This document shows, piece by piece, positions 1 to 8,179 of a stretch of 64,000 nucleotides of DNA. A program made the translations under genes and the position numbers. Every line of letters starts with the position of its first letter. Positions within the stretch are counted from its first letter, which is position 1. This DNA comes from Winogradskyella endarachnes (GTDB lineage Bacteria; Bacteroidota; Bacteroidia; Flavobacteriales; Flavobacteriaceae), in contig NZ_WOWS01000003.1 of the NCBI RefSeq assembly GCF_009741275.1, positions 186,001 to 250,000 on the forward strand, read 5' to 3'. A model generated the notes under the pieces. That model did no database searches, was not told the origin of the DNA, and was given only the letters and a program-made list of their open reading frames with translations.

Positions 1-1
1 T

Positions 2-802
2 ACAAGTCTAAGACAAATGCCAATCACCACAGATATGGGAACTTTAACAAAAGAAATAGATAAATATGCTAAAAACAAGAAAATTGAAATAGAAACATTA
101 AAGGTTAGAGAAGAATACCGAAAAGAATTTATTGGTAATGTTTCACACGAGTTAAAAACACCATTATTTACAGTACAAAGTTATTTACTTACACTAATTG
201 ATGGCGGTATTAATGATGAAAAAATAAGAGATAAATATTTAGCAAGAGCAAGCAAAGGTGTAGAAAGGCTTACCTACATCATTAAAGATTTAGACATGAT
301 TACTAAATTAGAAGTGGGTGATCTTAGTTTAACAAAAGAAAACTTTGACATAGTCAAATTGGTTCAAAACGTTTTTGATTTGTTTGAAATGAAAGCGGCT
401 AAAAAGCAAATTACTTTAACTTTTGATATTAATTACTCTAAACCAATTATGGTACACGCTGATAAAGAGCGCATACAACAAGTTTTAACTAATCTTATTG
501 TTAATTCTATTAAGTACGGAAGAGAAAAAGGAACTACTGAAGTAAGTATAGAAAATCTTATTAAAAATAAAGCGATAATTAGGGTAACCGATAACGGAGA
601 AGGTATTGCAAAAGAAAATCTTCAACGTTTATTTGAACGTTTTTACCGTGTAGATAAAAGTGGTTCTCGTAAAGAAGGTGGTTCCGGTTTAGGCTTGTCT
701 ATTGTAAAGCATATTATTGAAGCTCATGAAGAAAAAATATATATAGAAAGCCAGTTAGACGTTGGTAGTGAGTTTTCTTTTACGCTAGAAAAGTCTGAAT
801 AA
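2..802 (+). CDS. Sensor histidine kinase, PhoR-like (5' end outside window)
   Basis: Cytoplasmic catalytic part of a membrane sensor kinase that would autophosphorylate on His and pass the phosphate to a response regulator. Visible are the H-box NVSHELKTP (about 45 residues after the first Met), the N-box around TNLIVNSIKYG, the G1 box DNGEGI and the G2 box GSGLGLSIVKH. The reading frame is open to the very first bases upstream of the ATG at 17, and no membrane or sensor segment is present, so the ATG is almost certainly internal and the gene starts before the window. It overlaps the convergent gene at its 3' end by 18 bp. The PhoR-type assignment rests on resemblance to flavobacterial kinases; the ligand and partner are not visible. 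Confidence 0.9.
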   Translation, partial: TSLRQMPITTDMGTLTKEIDKYAKNKKIEIETLKVREEYRKEFIGNVSHELKTPLFTVQSYLLTLIDGGINDEKIRDKYLARASKGVERLTYIIKDLDMITKLEVGDLSLTKENFDIVKLVQNVFDLFEMKAAKKQITLTFDINYSKPIMVHADKERIQQVLTNLIVNSIKYGREKGTTEVSIENLIKNKAIIRVTDNGEGIAKENLQRLFERFYRVDKSGSRKEGGSGLGLSIVKHIIEAHEEKIYIESQLDVGSEFSFTLEKSE

Positions 803-1894
803 TTTGTGGTAATTAAGCTCGTATTCTTCAAACTTAAAGCCACTGTAAGTATCCACATTTTTAAGTAAATTAATATCAAAATTATCTTGTTCGCAATAAG
901 GTGTTATTCCTTCAGAATCTAATTTTTTAGCCAAATACTCTTGCTCAAATTGTCCTGGAGTTGGTATAAAGAACGCTTTCTTTTCAAGTTTAGCTAAATC
1001 CATTATGGTAGTATAGCCCGATCTACTGAGAATAAGTTCACTTTCATTAATTGCTGTTTCAAGCTGTTTACTCGCCATAAAATTGTAAGTAGTGATATTA
1101 TTTATTACTTCCTTATGTTGTACCGCTTCAATTTTACCTTTTACAAAAAGTACATTTCCTTCAAATTTATTTAAATCGTTTAGTAACTTTTCTTCCAAAA
1201 ATGTACGTTGTGGTTCTGGTCCAGAGAGTAAAACCAGCAATTTGTATTTAGTAACAGTATTTTGTTTTTTAAATCTGGTTAGAGGTCCTAAATATTTTAT
1301 GGTAGCATCAAAATTATCAACATGACCAAGCCTGCCGCTTAAATTAGAAATTCCATTATGATCAGGAACCCAACATTCATCAAATTTTAAAATTATTTTC
1401 TGATGCATTTTACTGCTAAACCAGGTGGTGCTGCCACTTAATACGCGTAATTGGTGTGTAATAAAAACGGAAGGAATAGATTTATGCCTTACACCAAATC
1501 TATTATCTGAGATAATCCCAGAGATTCCCTCATTTACAATTAATTTAAAAACTGCTTTTTTTTCTTTTTTAATTGTTTTTAAAAGATGAGGAGAATCCTT
1601 AATTAATTTGGTTTTAAAGCCTTTAGCTTTTTTTGAATACGTAATATTATACGAAGGAAGTTCAAAAGCAGTTAAATTGGGAAATTCTTTTTTTAAAAGT
1701 TGAAGCGCAACACCATCACTTGCAATTACAGGTTCAAAATTATGTTCTATTAACGCATTAATAATAGGAATACAGCGCGTAGCATGACCCAATCCCCAAT
1801 TTAATGGCGCAACTAAAATACGCTTTCGGGTGTTATCTAAATTTTGGTTCGTTGTTTTCAGTTTTTTAATGGATATTAATATATCATTAGCCAA
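785..1894 (-). CDS. Glycosyltransferase-like protein (MurG/GT-B type)
   Basis: About 369 residues with the GT-B front motif NWGLGHATRCIPIINAL (near residue 32) and a C-terminal nucleotide-sugar-binding-like block around SRSGYTTIMDL and PTPGQFEQEYLA. This is the layout of MurG-like transferases that use UDP-N-acetylglucosamine or related sugars; the acceptor is unknown. The annotated ATG adds about 25 residues before the usual start of this family (just before the RILVAPLNWG segment), so the true start may be lower. It converges on the upstream kinase with an 18-bp tail overlap and is divergent from trmB (62-bp gap), so the two may share a promoter region. Confidence 0.8.
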   Translation of the reverse strand: MANDILISIKKLKTTNQNLDNTRKRILVAPLNWGLGHATRCIPIINALIEHNFEPVIASDGVALQLLKKEFPNLTAFELPSYNITYSKKAKGFKTKLIKDSPHLLKTIKKEKKAVFKLIVNEGISGIISDNRFGVRHKSIPSVFITHQLRVLSGSTTWFSSKMHQKIILKFDECWVPDHNGISNLSGRLGHVDNFDATIKYLGPLTRFKKQNTVTKYKLLVLLSGPEPQRTFLEEKLLNDLNKFEGNVLFVKGKIEAVQHKEVINNITTYNFMASKQLETAINESELILSRSGYTTIMDLAKLEKKAFFIPTPGQFEQEYLAKKLDSEGITPYCEQDNFDINLLKNVDTYSGFKFEEYELNYHKLFRLF

Positions 1895-1956
1895 AACAAA
1901 GGTAAACCTAATTTGTTTGCTTAATTTTACCGAATTATTATTAAATCATAAATTTA

Positions 1957-2631
1957 GTGGGAAGTAAAAATAAACTTAAACGCTTTAAAGAAAACGAAAC
2001 TTTTCATAATGTCTATCAGCCAACTCGTGAAGAAATAGTTGATGCAACCTATAAATTAAAAGGTAATTGGAGAACGGATGTATTTAAAAATGAAAACCCA
2101 ATTGTTCTAGAATTAGGTTGCGGAAAAGGTGAATATACTGTTGGTTTAGCTCAACGTTATCCTCATAAAAATTTTATAGGTATAGATATTAAAGGTGCAA
2201 GATTTTGGAGAGGCGCAAAAACAGCCATTGAACAAAACATAACTAATGCCGCTTTTTTAAGAACTCAAATAGAACTTGTAGATATGGTTTTTGCGGAGAA
2301 TGAAGTTGATGAAATCTGGATTACCTTTCCTGATCCACAGATTAAATACCAGAGAACCAAGCATAGAATGACTAATTTAAAATTTTTAGAGCGATACAAG
2401 AAAATTTTAAAACCAGGTGGTTTAATGCATTTAAAAACTGATAGTGAGTTTATGCATGGCTATACTTTAGGGTTATTGCATGGTACAGGTCACGAGGTTT
2501 TATATGCTAATCACAACGTTTATAAGTTAGAAGGCAGCCCAGAAGATGTTACAGAAATTCAGACTTTTTATGAAAATCAGTATTTAGAGAAAGACAAAGC
2601 AATTACGTATATTAGATTTAAAATTAACTAA
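1957..2631 (+). CDS. trmB: tRNA (guanine-N7-)-methyltransferase TrmB
   Basis: Transfers a methyl group from S-adenosylmethionine to N7 of G46 in the tRNA variable loop. The SAM site is VLELGCGKGEYTVGLA (near residue 48) and the family signature ITFPDPQIKYQRTKHRMT is present around residue 122. Length, 224 residues, is normal. The start is a GTG at 1957, preceded by AT-rich DNA without a clear Shine-Dalgarno sequence, as is common in this phylum. The LysE-family gene follows 2 bp after the stop, and an MGMT-like gene follows that, so the three form a tight cluster. Confidence 0.93.
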   Translation: MGSKNKLKRFKENETFHNVYQPTREEIVDATYKLKGNWRTDVFKNENPIVLELGCGKGEYTVGLAQRYPHKNFIGIDIKGARFWRGAKTAIEQNITNAAFLRTQIELVDMVFAENEVDEIWITFPDPQIKYQRTKHRMTNLKFLERYKKILKPGGLMHLKTDSEFMHGYTLGLLHGTGHEVLYANHNVYKLEGSPEDVTEIQTFYENQYLEKDKAITYIRFKIN

Positions 2632-2633
2632 AC

Positions 2634-3263
2634 TTGAGTATAACCGTAATTTTCTCTTTAGGCTTTATTGTTGCCTTAATTGGTGTAGTGCCACCAGGCT
2701 TACTGAATATGACAGCTGCAAGAATAAGCTTAAAAGAAGGTGCAGGTAGAGGTATTATGTTCTCTACAGGTGTTTGTATTGTAGTTTATATACAAACCTA
2801 TCTTGCGGCAATTTTTGCCAGATATTTATCGCAAAACCAAGACGTCGTTGAGATTCTGCAACGTGTTGCATTTGTTATATTCGTTTTAATTACAATCTAT
2901 TTTTTAGTTCTAGCTTCAAAACAAAAGGAGACAAAAAAGGAAACAGAAATAAAGAGTAAACACGGCCGTTTGTTACATGGCATGCTTTTGTCTGCACTAA
3001 ATGTGTTTCCTATTCCTTATCAAGCCTATATGACAATTACCTTGGTGTCTTTTGGTTTTATGAATTTTGAAAAATTGAGCATCGTTACCTATGTTACAGG
3101 TGCCGTAACAGGTACATTTGCCATGCTTTATTTTTATATTTTCTTTTTTGATAAGATAAAGGATAAAAAATTTACATCTCAAAAAAGTATGAACCTAAGT
3201 ATAGGTGTTATTACAGGTATTGTTGCACTAATTACACTCATTAACATTCTTAAAGAACTTTAA
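2634..3263 (+). CDS. LysE/RhtB-family exporter
   Basis: Predicted inner-membrane exporter of amino acids or similar small molecules, with about six hydrophobic segments in 209 residues. The N-terminal block with VVPPGLLNMTAARISLKEG is the LysE-family signature, where a Pro-Gly-(Pro) loop follows helix 1. It begins with TTG at 2634, only 2 bp after trmB, and ends 1 bp before the next ATG, so it sits in a co-transcribed trio. The substrate cannot be told from the sequence. Confidence 0.8.
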   Translation: MSITVIFSLGFIVALIGVVPPGLLNMTAARISLKEGAGRGIMFSTGVCIVVYIQTYLAAIFARYLSQNQDVVEILQRVAFVIFVLITIYFLVLASKQKETKKETEIKSKHGRLLHGMLLSALNVFPIPYQAYMTITLVSFGFMNFEKLSIVTYVTGAVTGTFAMLYFYIFFFDKIKDKKFTSQKSMNLSIGVITGIVALITLINILKEL

Positions 3264-3264
3264 G

Positions 3265-3594
3265 ATGAAGCCAGAAACATCAGGTTTTTTTGAAAAAGTT
3301 TACGATGTCGTAAGGCAAATTCCATATGGTAGAGTTACCAGTTATGGTGCAATTGCAAAATATTTAGGTGCCGCAAAAAGTGCTAGAATTGTAGGATATG
3401 CCATGAATGGTTCTCACGGAAAAAATGTACCAGCACACAGAGTGGTAAACCGAAAAGGGCTGTTAACAGGAAAACATCATTTTGAAGGAACCAACCTAAT
3501 GCAACAATTATTAGAAAACGAAGGTATTGAGGTTATAGAGAATCAAATTCAAAATTTTGAAGCCTTATATTGGGATCCTGTTAAAGAATTATAG
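3265..3594 (+). CDS. Alkyltransferase-like (ATL) protein, MGMT family
   Basis: A 109-residue protein with only the DNA-binding domain of O6-methylguanine-DNA methyltransferases. The segment QIPYGRVTSYGAIAKYLG and the loop VPAHRVV are clear, but the active-site Cys of the PCHR motif is Ala here. Proteins of this type (ATL, eATL) bind O6-alkylguanine, flip it out and hand it to nucleotide excision repair rather than removing the alkyl group. That role is known for the family and inferred here. The gene starts one base after the upstream stop and is the last of the trmB cluster. Confidence 0.85.
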   Translation: MKPETSGFFEKVYDVVRQIPYGRVTSYGAIAKYLGAAKSARIVGYAMNGSHGKNVPAHRVVNRKGLLTGKHHFEGTNLMQQLLENEGIEVIENQIQNFEALYWDPVKEL

Positions 3595-3602
3595 GCGATT
3601 TT

Positions 3603-3764
3603 TCAGCTTAATTTTGTCTCTATTACCAATCCAAATTCAACTATTGTACAATTCAATTTATCTGCTTCAAAATCTAAACTTTTAGCAGTATCTTTGTTTT
3701 TAGAATAAATCTTAATAAGAAATAATTGAGTCTAAATTCTAGCCTCCATTATTTCTGTTCTCAT
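3603..3764 (-). pseudogene. Small ORF interrupted by one in-frame TAG
   Basis: On the minus strand an ATG at 3764 opens a 54-codon frame ending in TGA at 3603-3605, broken only by TAG at 3732-3734 (codon 11). The part after the stop reads TQLFLIKIYSKNKDTAKSL and continues with a balanced, protein-like composition. I do not recognise the family. It lies in an otherwise empty 177-bp gap between convergent-looking ends, and could be a decayed small gene or chance. Its upstream end abuts the Mrp start, so any promoter region would be shared. Confidence 0.3.
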
Positions 3765-3771
3765 AATATAT

Positions 3772-4911
3772 ATGAAATTAGTAAAGCAAGATATACTTAA
3801 CGCGCTAAAAACTATAACTGCACCTGGCGAAGGTGAAAACATGGTAGATAGTGGAGCAGTAACAAATGTAGTTACATTTGCCGATGAAGTAATTGTAGAT
3901 ATAACCATTAAAAACCCAAGTCTTCAGGCACGTAAAAGGACAGAAGTAGATATTTTACAAACCATTCATAAAAAAGTTTATGAAAAAGCCAAAATTAAGG
4001 TTAATGTAAAAGTTAAAGCTGCAGTTGCAGAACCAAAAAACGAAATAAAGGGAAAAGCAATTCCTGGTATTCAGAATATAGTTGCAGTTGCCTCTGGTAA
4101 AGGTGGTGTTGGTAAATCTACAGTAACCGCAAACTTAGCAGTTACTTTGGCAAAAATGGGGTTTAAAGTTGGCGTTTTAGATGCTGATATTTACGGACCA
4201 TCTATTCCTATTATGTTCGATGTAGCCAATGAAAGACCATTGTCAGTAACTATAGACGGAAAATCTAAAATGAAACCTGTAGAAAACTATGGCATTAAAG
4301 TATTGTCTATTGGTTTTTTTACAAAACCCGATCAGGCAGTAATTTGGAGAGGACCAATGGCCTCTAAAGCATTAAACCAAATGATTTTTGATGCAGCTTG
4401 GGGAGAATTAGACTTTTTATTATTAGATCTTCCTCCAGGTACAGGAGATATCCATTTAAGTATTATGCAGGCTCTGCCAATTACAGGTGCTGTTGTGGTA
4501 AGCACACCGCAAAACGTTGCTCTTGCAGATGCTAAGAAAGGCGTGGCAATGTTTCAACAAGATAGTATCAATGTTCCTGTTTTAGGTATTATTGAAAACA
4601 TGGCGTATTTTACACCAGCAGAATTACCTGATAATAAGTATTATATATTTGGTAAAGAGGGTGCAAAACATCTTGCCGAAGATTTAGATGTTCCGTTTTT
4701 AGGTGAAGTGCCATTAATACAAAGTATTAGAGAAGCAGGTGATGTAGGAAGACCAGCAGCAATGCAAACCGAAACACCAATAGAAGCAGCTTTTGAAGAT
4801 ATTACACGTAATGTTGTACAACAGGTAGTGGATAGAAACGAAGCATTACCAGCTACTGAAGCAATAAAAATTACAACAATGGCAGGATGCTCTGCAGTTA
4901 AAAAGAATTAA
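3772..4911 (+). CDS. mrp: Mrp/ApbC/NBP35-type Fe-S cluster carrier ATPase
   Basis: A P-loop ATPase that binds and delivers Fe-S clusters to apoproteins. Residues 1-90 form a DUF59/MIP18-like domain, then comes the deviant Walker A motif ASGKGGVGKST (about residue 108) and the ParA/MinD-like fold with DADIYGPSIP and LLDLPPGTGD. The usual CxxC before the last third is absent: after IENMAYFTPAEL no Cys pair appears, as in many Bacteroidetes homologues, while a single Cys lies near the C-terminus (MAGCSAV). The next gene, a Nfu-like scaffold, starts on the base after this stop, supporting a joint Fe-S function. Confidence 0.92.
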   Translation: MKLVKQDILNALKTITAPGEGENMVDSGAVTNVVTFADEVIVDITIKNPSLQARKRTEVDILQTIHKKVYEKAKIKVNVKVKAAVAEPKNEIKGKAIPGIQNIVAVASGKGGVGKSTVTANLAVTLAKMGFKVGVLDADIYGPSIPIMFDVANERPLSVTIDGKSKMKPVENYGIKVLSIGFFTKPDQAVIWRGPMASKALNQMIFDAAWGELDFLLLDLPPGTGDIHLSIMQALPITGAVVVSTPQNVALADAKKGVAMFQQDSINVPVLGIIENMAYFTPAELPDNKYYIFGKEGAKHLAEDLDVPFLGEVPLIQSIREAGDVGRPAAMQTETPIEAAFEDITRNVVQQVVDRNEALPATEAIKITTMAGCSAVKKN

Positions 4912-5154
4912 ATGAATTCAGAAGATTTAAAATTAAATGTTGAAAAAGCATTAGACGAAATCCGTCCTTTTCTTCAAAGTGATGGTGGAGATATTAATTT
5001 ATTGTCTATTGATGATGGTAAATTAGTAAAAGTACAACTTGTAGGTGCTTGCACCTCATGTAGTGTTAATCAAATGACACTAAAATCTGGTGTAGAAATG
5101 ACCATTAAAAAATATGCTCCTCAAATAGAAGCGGTAATAAATGTAGAAAAGTAA
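4912..5154 (+). CDS. NifU-like (Nfu) Fe-S scaffold domain protein
   Basis: An 80-residue, single-domain Nfu protein. It has the SDGGDI block and the cluster-binding CxxC in GACTSCSVNQMTLKSGVE (near residues 46-49). Nfu proteins carry a 4Fe-4S cluster bridged between two copies and pass it on to target enzymes. It follows Mrp without any spacer and precedes a ferredoxin reductase and a ferredoxin, so this 2.8-kb stretch is an Fe-S and electron-transfer block. Confidence 0.92.
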   Translation: MNSEDLKLNVEKALDEIRPFLQSDGGDINLLSIDDGKLVKVQLVGACTSCSVNQMTLKSGVEMTIKKYAPQIEAVINVEK

Positions 5155-5216
5155 TGTGATATTTATTACATACTTATTAAAACTTCTGAGTTAATTTTGA
5201 CTCCAATTTAGCATCT

Positions 5217-6272
5217 ATGATTACAACAGATATTCTTATTATTGGCGCAGGTCCTACCGGACTTTTTACAGTTTTTGAAGCTGGATTATTAAAGTTAAAA
5301 TGTCATTTAATTGATGCACTTCCGCAAGCAGGTGGTCAATGTACAGAGTTATATCCTAAAAAGCCTATTTATGATATTCCTGCATATCCAGAGATTCTTG
5401 CAGGTGATTTAACCGACAAACTTTTAGAGCAATGTAAACAGTTTGAGCCAGGTTTTACCTTAGGCGAGCGAGCAGAAACTATAGAAAAACAAGAAGATGG
5501 CAGTTTTATTGTAACAACAAATAAAGGAACAGAACATAAGGCTCCGGTAGTTGCAATTGCAGGTGGTTTAGGAAGTTTTGAGCCAAGAAAACCTTTACTA
5601 GATAATATTACAGACTTTGAAGATAAAGGCGTTGAGTATATGATTAAAGAACCTGAAATGTATCGCAATAAAAATGTGGTTATTGCAGGTGGAGGAGATT
5701 CAGCTTTAGATTGGAGTATTTTTTTAAGTGATATTGCAAAGAGTGTTACACTAATTCATAGAAGAAATGAATTTAGAGGGCATTTAGATTCTGTAGAAAA
5801 GGTACAAGAATTAAAAAATTTAGGTAAAATTAACCTAATTACACCTGCTGAAATAACAGCTATAAATGGTAATGAAAAAGTTGAAAGTGTTGAGGTAACT
5901 AAAAAAGACGAAAGTCCAATTTTAGTTAAAACCGATCATTTTATTCCCCTTTTTGGTTTATCTCCAAAACTAGGACCGATTGCAAATTGGGGATTAGAGA
6001 TTGAGAAAAATGCCATTAAAGTAAACAATGCTTTAGATTACCAAACTAATATTCCTGGTATATACGCTATTGGAGATGTGAATACCTATCCAGGGAAGTT
6101 AAAGTTAATCCTTTGTGGTTTTCACGAAGCAACATTAATGTGTCAATCGGCATATCAGATTATTAATCCAGGGAAACGTTTTGTCTTAAAATATACTACG
6201 GTTGCAGGTGTTAATGGATTTGATGGTACACGAAAAGAAGCGCCAAAAGCTGTTGTAAAAGCAATAAACTAG
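5217..6272 (+). CDS. Ferredoxin/flavodoxin-NADP reductase, TrxR-like type
   Basis: FAD-dependent reductase of 351 residues, moving electrons between NADPH and ferredoxin. It shows the FAD motif IIGAGPTGLF (residue 7), the family mark GGQCTELYPKKPIYDIPAYP, an NADPH-binding VIAGGGDSALDWS and the C-terminal GDVNTYPGKLKLILCGFHEA. No CxxC redox pair sits between the two nucleotide domains, which separates this FNR type from thioredoxin reductase. The last base of its TAG stop is the first base of the ferredoxin GTG start, so the two are translationally coupled and probably partners. Confidence 0.9.
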   Translation: MITTDILIIGAGPTGLFTVFEAGLLKLKCHLIDALPQAGGQCTELYPKKPIYDIPAYPEILAGDLTDKLLEQCKQFEPGFTLGERAETIEKQEDGSFIVTTNKGTEHKAPVVAIAGGLGSFEPRKPLLDNITDFEDKGVEYMIKEPEMYRNKNVVIAGGGDSALDWSIFLSDIAKSVTLIHRRNEFRGHLDSVEKVQELKNLGKINLITPAEITAINGNEKVESVEVTKKDESPILVKTDHFIPLFGLSPKLGPIANWGLEIEKNAIKVNNALDYQTNIPGIYAIGDVNTYPGKLKLILCGFHEATLMCQSAYQIINPGKRFVLKYTTVAGVNGFDGTRKEAPKAVVKAIN

Positions 6273-6607
6273 TGGAGAATCTAGATATAAATATAACTAT
6301 CATTGATAGAGATGGTGTAAAACATAACGTTGCAGCACCAACAGATATGGCAATGAATTTAATGGAGGTTGTGCGCTCTTATGAGTTAGCGCCAGAAGGT
6401 ACAATTGGTGTTTGTGGAGGTATGGCAATGTGTGCGTCTTGCCAATGTTATGTTTTAAGCGATACTGAATTGCCAGAAATGCAAGATGATGAAGAAGCTA
6501 TGCTTTCTGAAGCATTTGATGTAAAGGAAAATTCTAGGTTAGGATGCCAAATACAATTAACACCAGAAATGGAAGGTTTACAGGTGGAGTTGGCACCTGA
6601 GTCTTAA
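6272..6607 (+). CDS. 2Fe-2S ferredoxin
   Basis: A 111-residue adrenodoxin/putidaredoxin-type ferredoxin. Cluster ligands are seen in GVCGGMAMCASCQCYVL (Cys, x5, Cys, x2, Cys) with the fourth Cys later in SRLGCQIQLTPEMEGLQVE. Translation starts with GTG at 6272, overlapping the reductase stop by one base; no better ATG lies in frame before the first beta strand. The coupling makes the reductase at 5217-6272 its likely electron donor. Confidence 0.92.
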   Translation: MENLDINITIIDRDGVKHNVAAPTDMAMNLMEVVRSYELAPEGTIGVCGGMAMCASCQCYVLSDTELPEMQDDEEAMLSEAFDVKENSRLGCQIQLTPEMEGLQVELAPES

Positions 6608-6661
6608 ATTCATTTAAACACAGAAATCTCTTAGTGAATTAAGAATTATAAAGTTCAAAAT

Positions 6662-7153
6662 TTATTCATTTTTAAAATTTGTAGCTTCAATAAATTCCAA
6701 AGCCTTTTTAAATCTATTTGATTTATGAAGTATGTCTCCTTTATTATTTACAACCAAATACGTTGGAAATAACTGTATTTCTAAATCTTTATATAGCGAC
6801 TTATCGGAGCCAAACTGGTTGTAATTTACCCAGTTATGCTCATGGGTTTCTAAATAGGCTTTCCACTTACTTTTACTTCGGTCTATAGACATACCTATAA
6901 CTTCAATGTTCTTGTTTTTAGTATAATCTGCATGTTTTGCAATCACCTGGTGGTCTTTAATGCACGGCGCACATTCTAAATATCAAAAGTCTAAAATATA
7001 AATCTTGTCATCTTCTAATGTTATTTTGGTTTGTTCACCAGTAGTTGTATTAAATGTATATTCTGAAAAATATATCGTCGATACAGTAGGTATTTCAGAC
7101 TTCATGTTTATAAAACACATTAGAAAAAAAAGACTCATATTTAAATAGCTCAT
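6662..7153 (-). pseudogene. TlpA/thioredoxin-like protein broken by an in-frame TGA
   Basis: The minus-strand frame from ATG 7153 to 6662 is 164 codons and contiguous except for TGA at 6983-6985 (codon 57). The text around it is ILDF-stop-YLECAPCIKDH, exactly where thioredoxin-like proteins have a Trp (the FW of FWAxxCxxC). TGG to TGA is a single-base change. The N-terminus carries a short hydrophobic segment, and after the CAPC pair the protein follows a TlpA/AhpC-like pattern (VIGMSIDRSKSKWKAYLE, then LFPTYLVVNNKGD). It could be a nonsense mutation or a sequence error; the downstream GTG at 6946 would give only a Cys-less fragment. Confidence 0.75.
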
Positions 7154-7195
7154 AGGATTTTTTCAATTTTAGAAATTACTGTTTTTCTTAATAGA

Positions 7196-8092
7196 TTACT
7201 CCGTTTTATAATCCGCCAATTTTGTTGGACCTTCTAATAAAAAGCGGTCAATTTTTAAATTACCATCTTCTGAGGTGATTACCTGCCACTTAATTAAGGA
7301 GATGGCTCCGTTTTCAATTTCAAGACCTGTAATACTTCGTGGGTGCACACAACTACCATCATTAAAATAAGCGATATCTCCAGGTTCAGGGAAACGTGGC
7401 CGATGTGTGTGGCCTACAATTGTAATTAGATTTTTGTTTTCGGTTATCCAGTGTTTAGTTCGTTTTTCAATTTTAATAAGTTCGGTGTAATTTTTAGCTG
7501 GACTTGTAGGATCTGCGATTCCCATAACATTTAGTGGTTTCCATAAGATACGCACCATAAATCGACTCCATTTCCAGAATAGAAAATTCCACCAATCGGC
7601 TTGGTGTCCATGGGTTAAAAATAATTCTTGTTTGGTGTCCGCATGTTCTAAAACAATAGCCTCATTATAAGTTATTCCGCAAAATAAATCTTCGTTATTT
7701 CCAGTTTTTGGGTCAAAAAAAGTGGTGAGATGTTTTTCTACGTATTTTGGATCACGATACACCATATCGTGGTTTCCCCAAATCATGTGCAGTCTATCTT
7801 CATCATGAAACTGCTTCATCAGCATAAATACATTTTTGTGCGCGTAGAAAATAGATTGAAATGATAGGTTTTCCCATAACTCATCACCATCACCCAGTTC
7901 GCAGTAATCAAAACCTTCAGAATAATAATGTCTTAAGGCATGGTAATAAATATTTCTATTATTTGCAAAATCATCTGCAAAACTATTATCTCCTCTATGG
8001 CAATCGCTAAATAATATAAATTTAGAATTATCATTAAATGATATGCGTTTAGCATTTTTATATGCACGATCTAATCTGGTTTTTGAAGACAT
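7196..8092 (-). CDS. Calcineurin-like metallophosphoesterase
   Basis: A 298-residue two-metal phosphoesterase. Metal-ligand motifs appear in order: FSDCHRGDN (D-x-H), LGDGDELWE (GD), WGNHDMVY (GNHD), FLTHGHQAD (H) and VGHTHRPRF (GHxH). The layout resembles LpxH-type and related hydrolases, but the substrate cannot be told; lipid A precursor hydrolysis is one possibility among several. It stands alone on the minus strand, with the terminator of the next gene (8109-8140) just upstream. Confidence 0.8.
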   Translation of the reverse strand: MSSKTRLDRAYKNAKRISFNDNSKFILFSDCHRGDNSFADDFANNRNIYYHALRHYYSEGFDYCELGDGDELWENLSFQSIFYAHKNVFMLMKQFHDEDRLHMIWGNHDMVYRDPKYVEKHLTTFFDPKTGNNEDLFCGITYNEAIVLEHADTKQELFLTHGHQADWWNFLFWKWSRFMVRILWKPLNVMGIADPTSPAKNYTELIKIEKRTKHWITENKNLITIVGHTHRPRFPEPGDIAYFNDGSCVHPRSITGLEIENGAISLIKWQVITSEDGNLKIDRFLLEGPTKLADYKTE

Positions 8093-8108
8093 AAAGTAAA
8101 TTTAAACA

Positions 8109-8140
8109 AAAAATGCTTCCTGTTTAGTGGAAGCATTTTT
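8109..8140 (-). terminator. Intrinsic terminator of the 1149-residue gene
   Basis: A perfect 12-bp stem (AAAAATGCTTCC at 8109-8120 with GGAAGCATTTTT at 8129-8140) and an 8-nt loop. Read on the minus strand it ends in a T run, 40 bp after the stop of the large gene at 8180. Confidence 0.85.
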
Positions 8141-8179
8141 AATTTGAATAATGTTAATAATAAAAATTAGACTATCACA

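Noticed and set aside
1092-1325. Plus-strand open frame of 77 codons inside the glycosyltransferase gene
   Set aside because: Antisense shadow of a well-supported gene, with odd composition and no start context.
6983-6985. TGA as selenocysteine or reassigned Trp codon
   Set aside because: No SECIS-like structure was evident and other genes use TGA as a normal stop; a nonsense change or read error is simpler.
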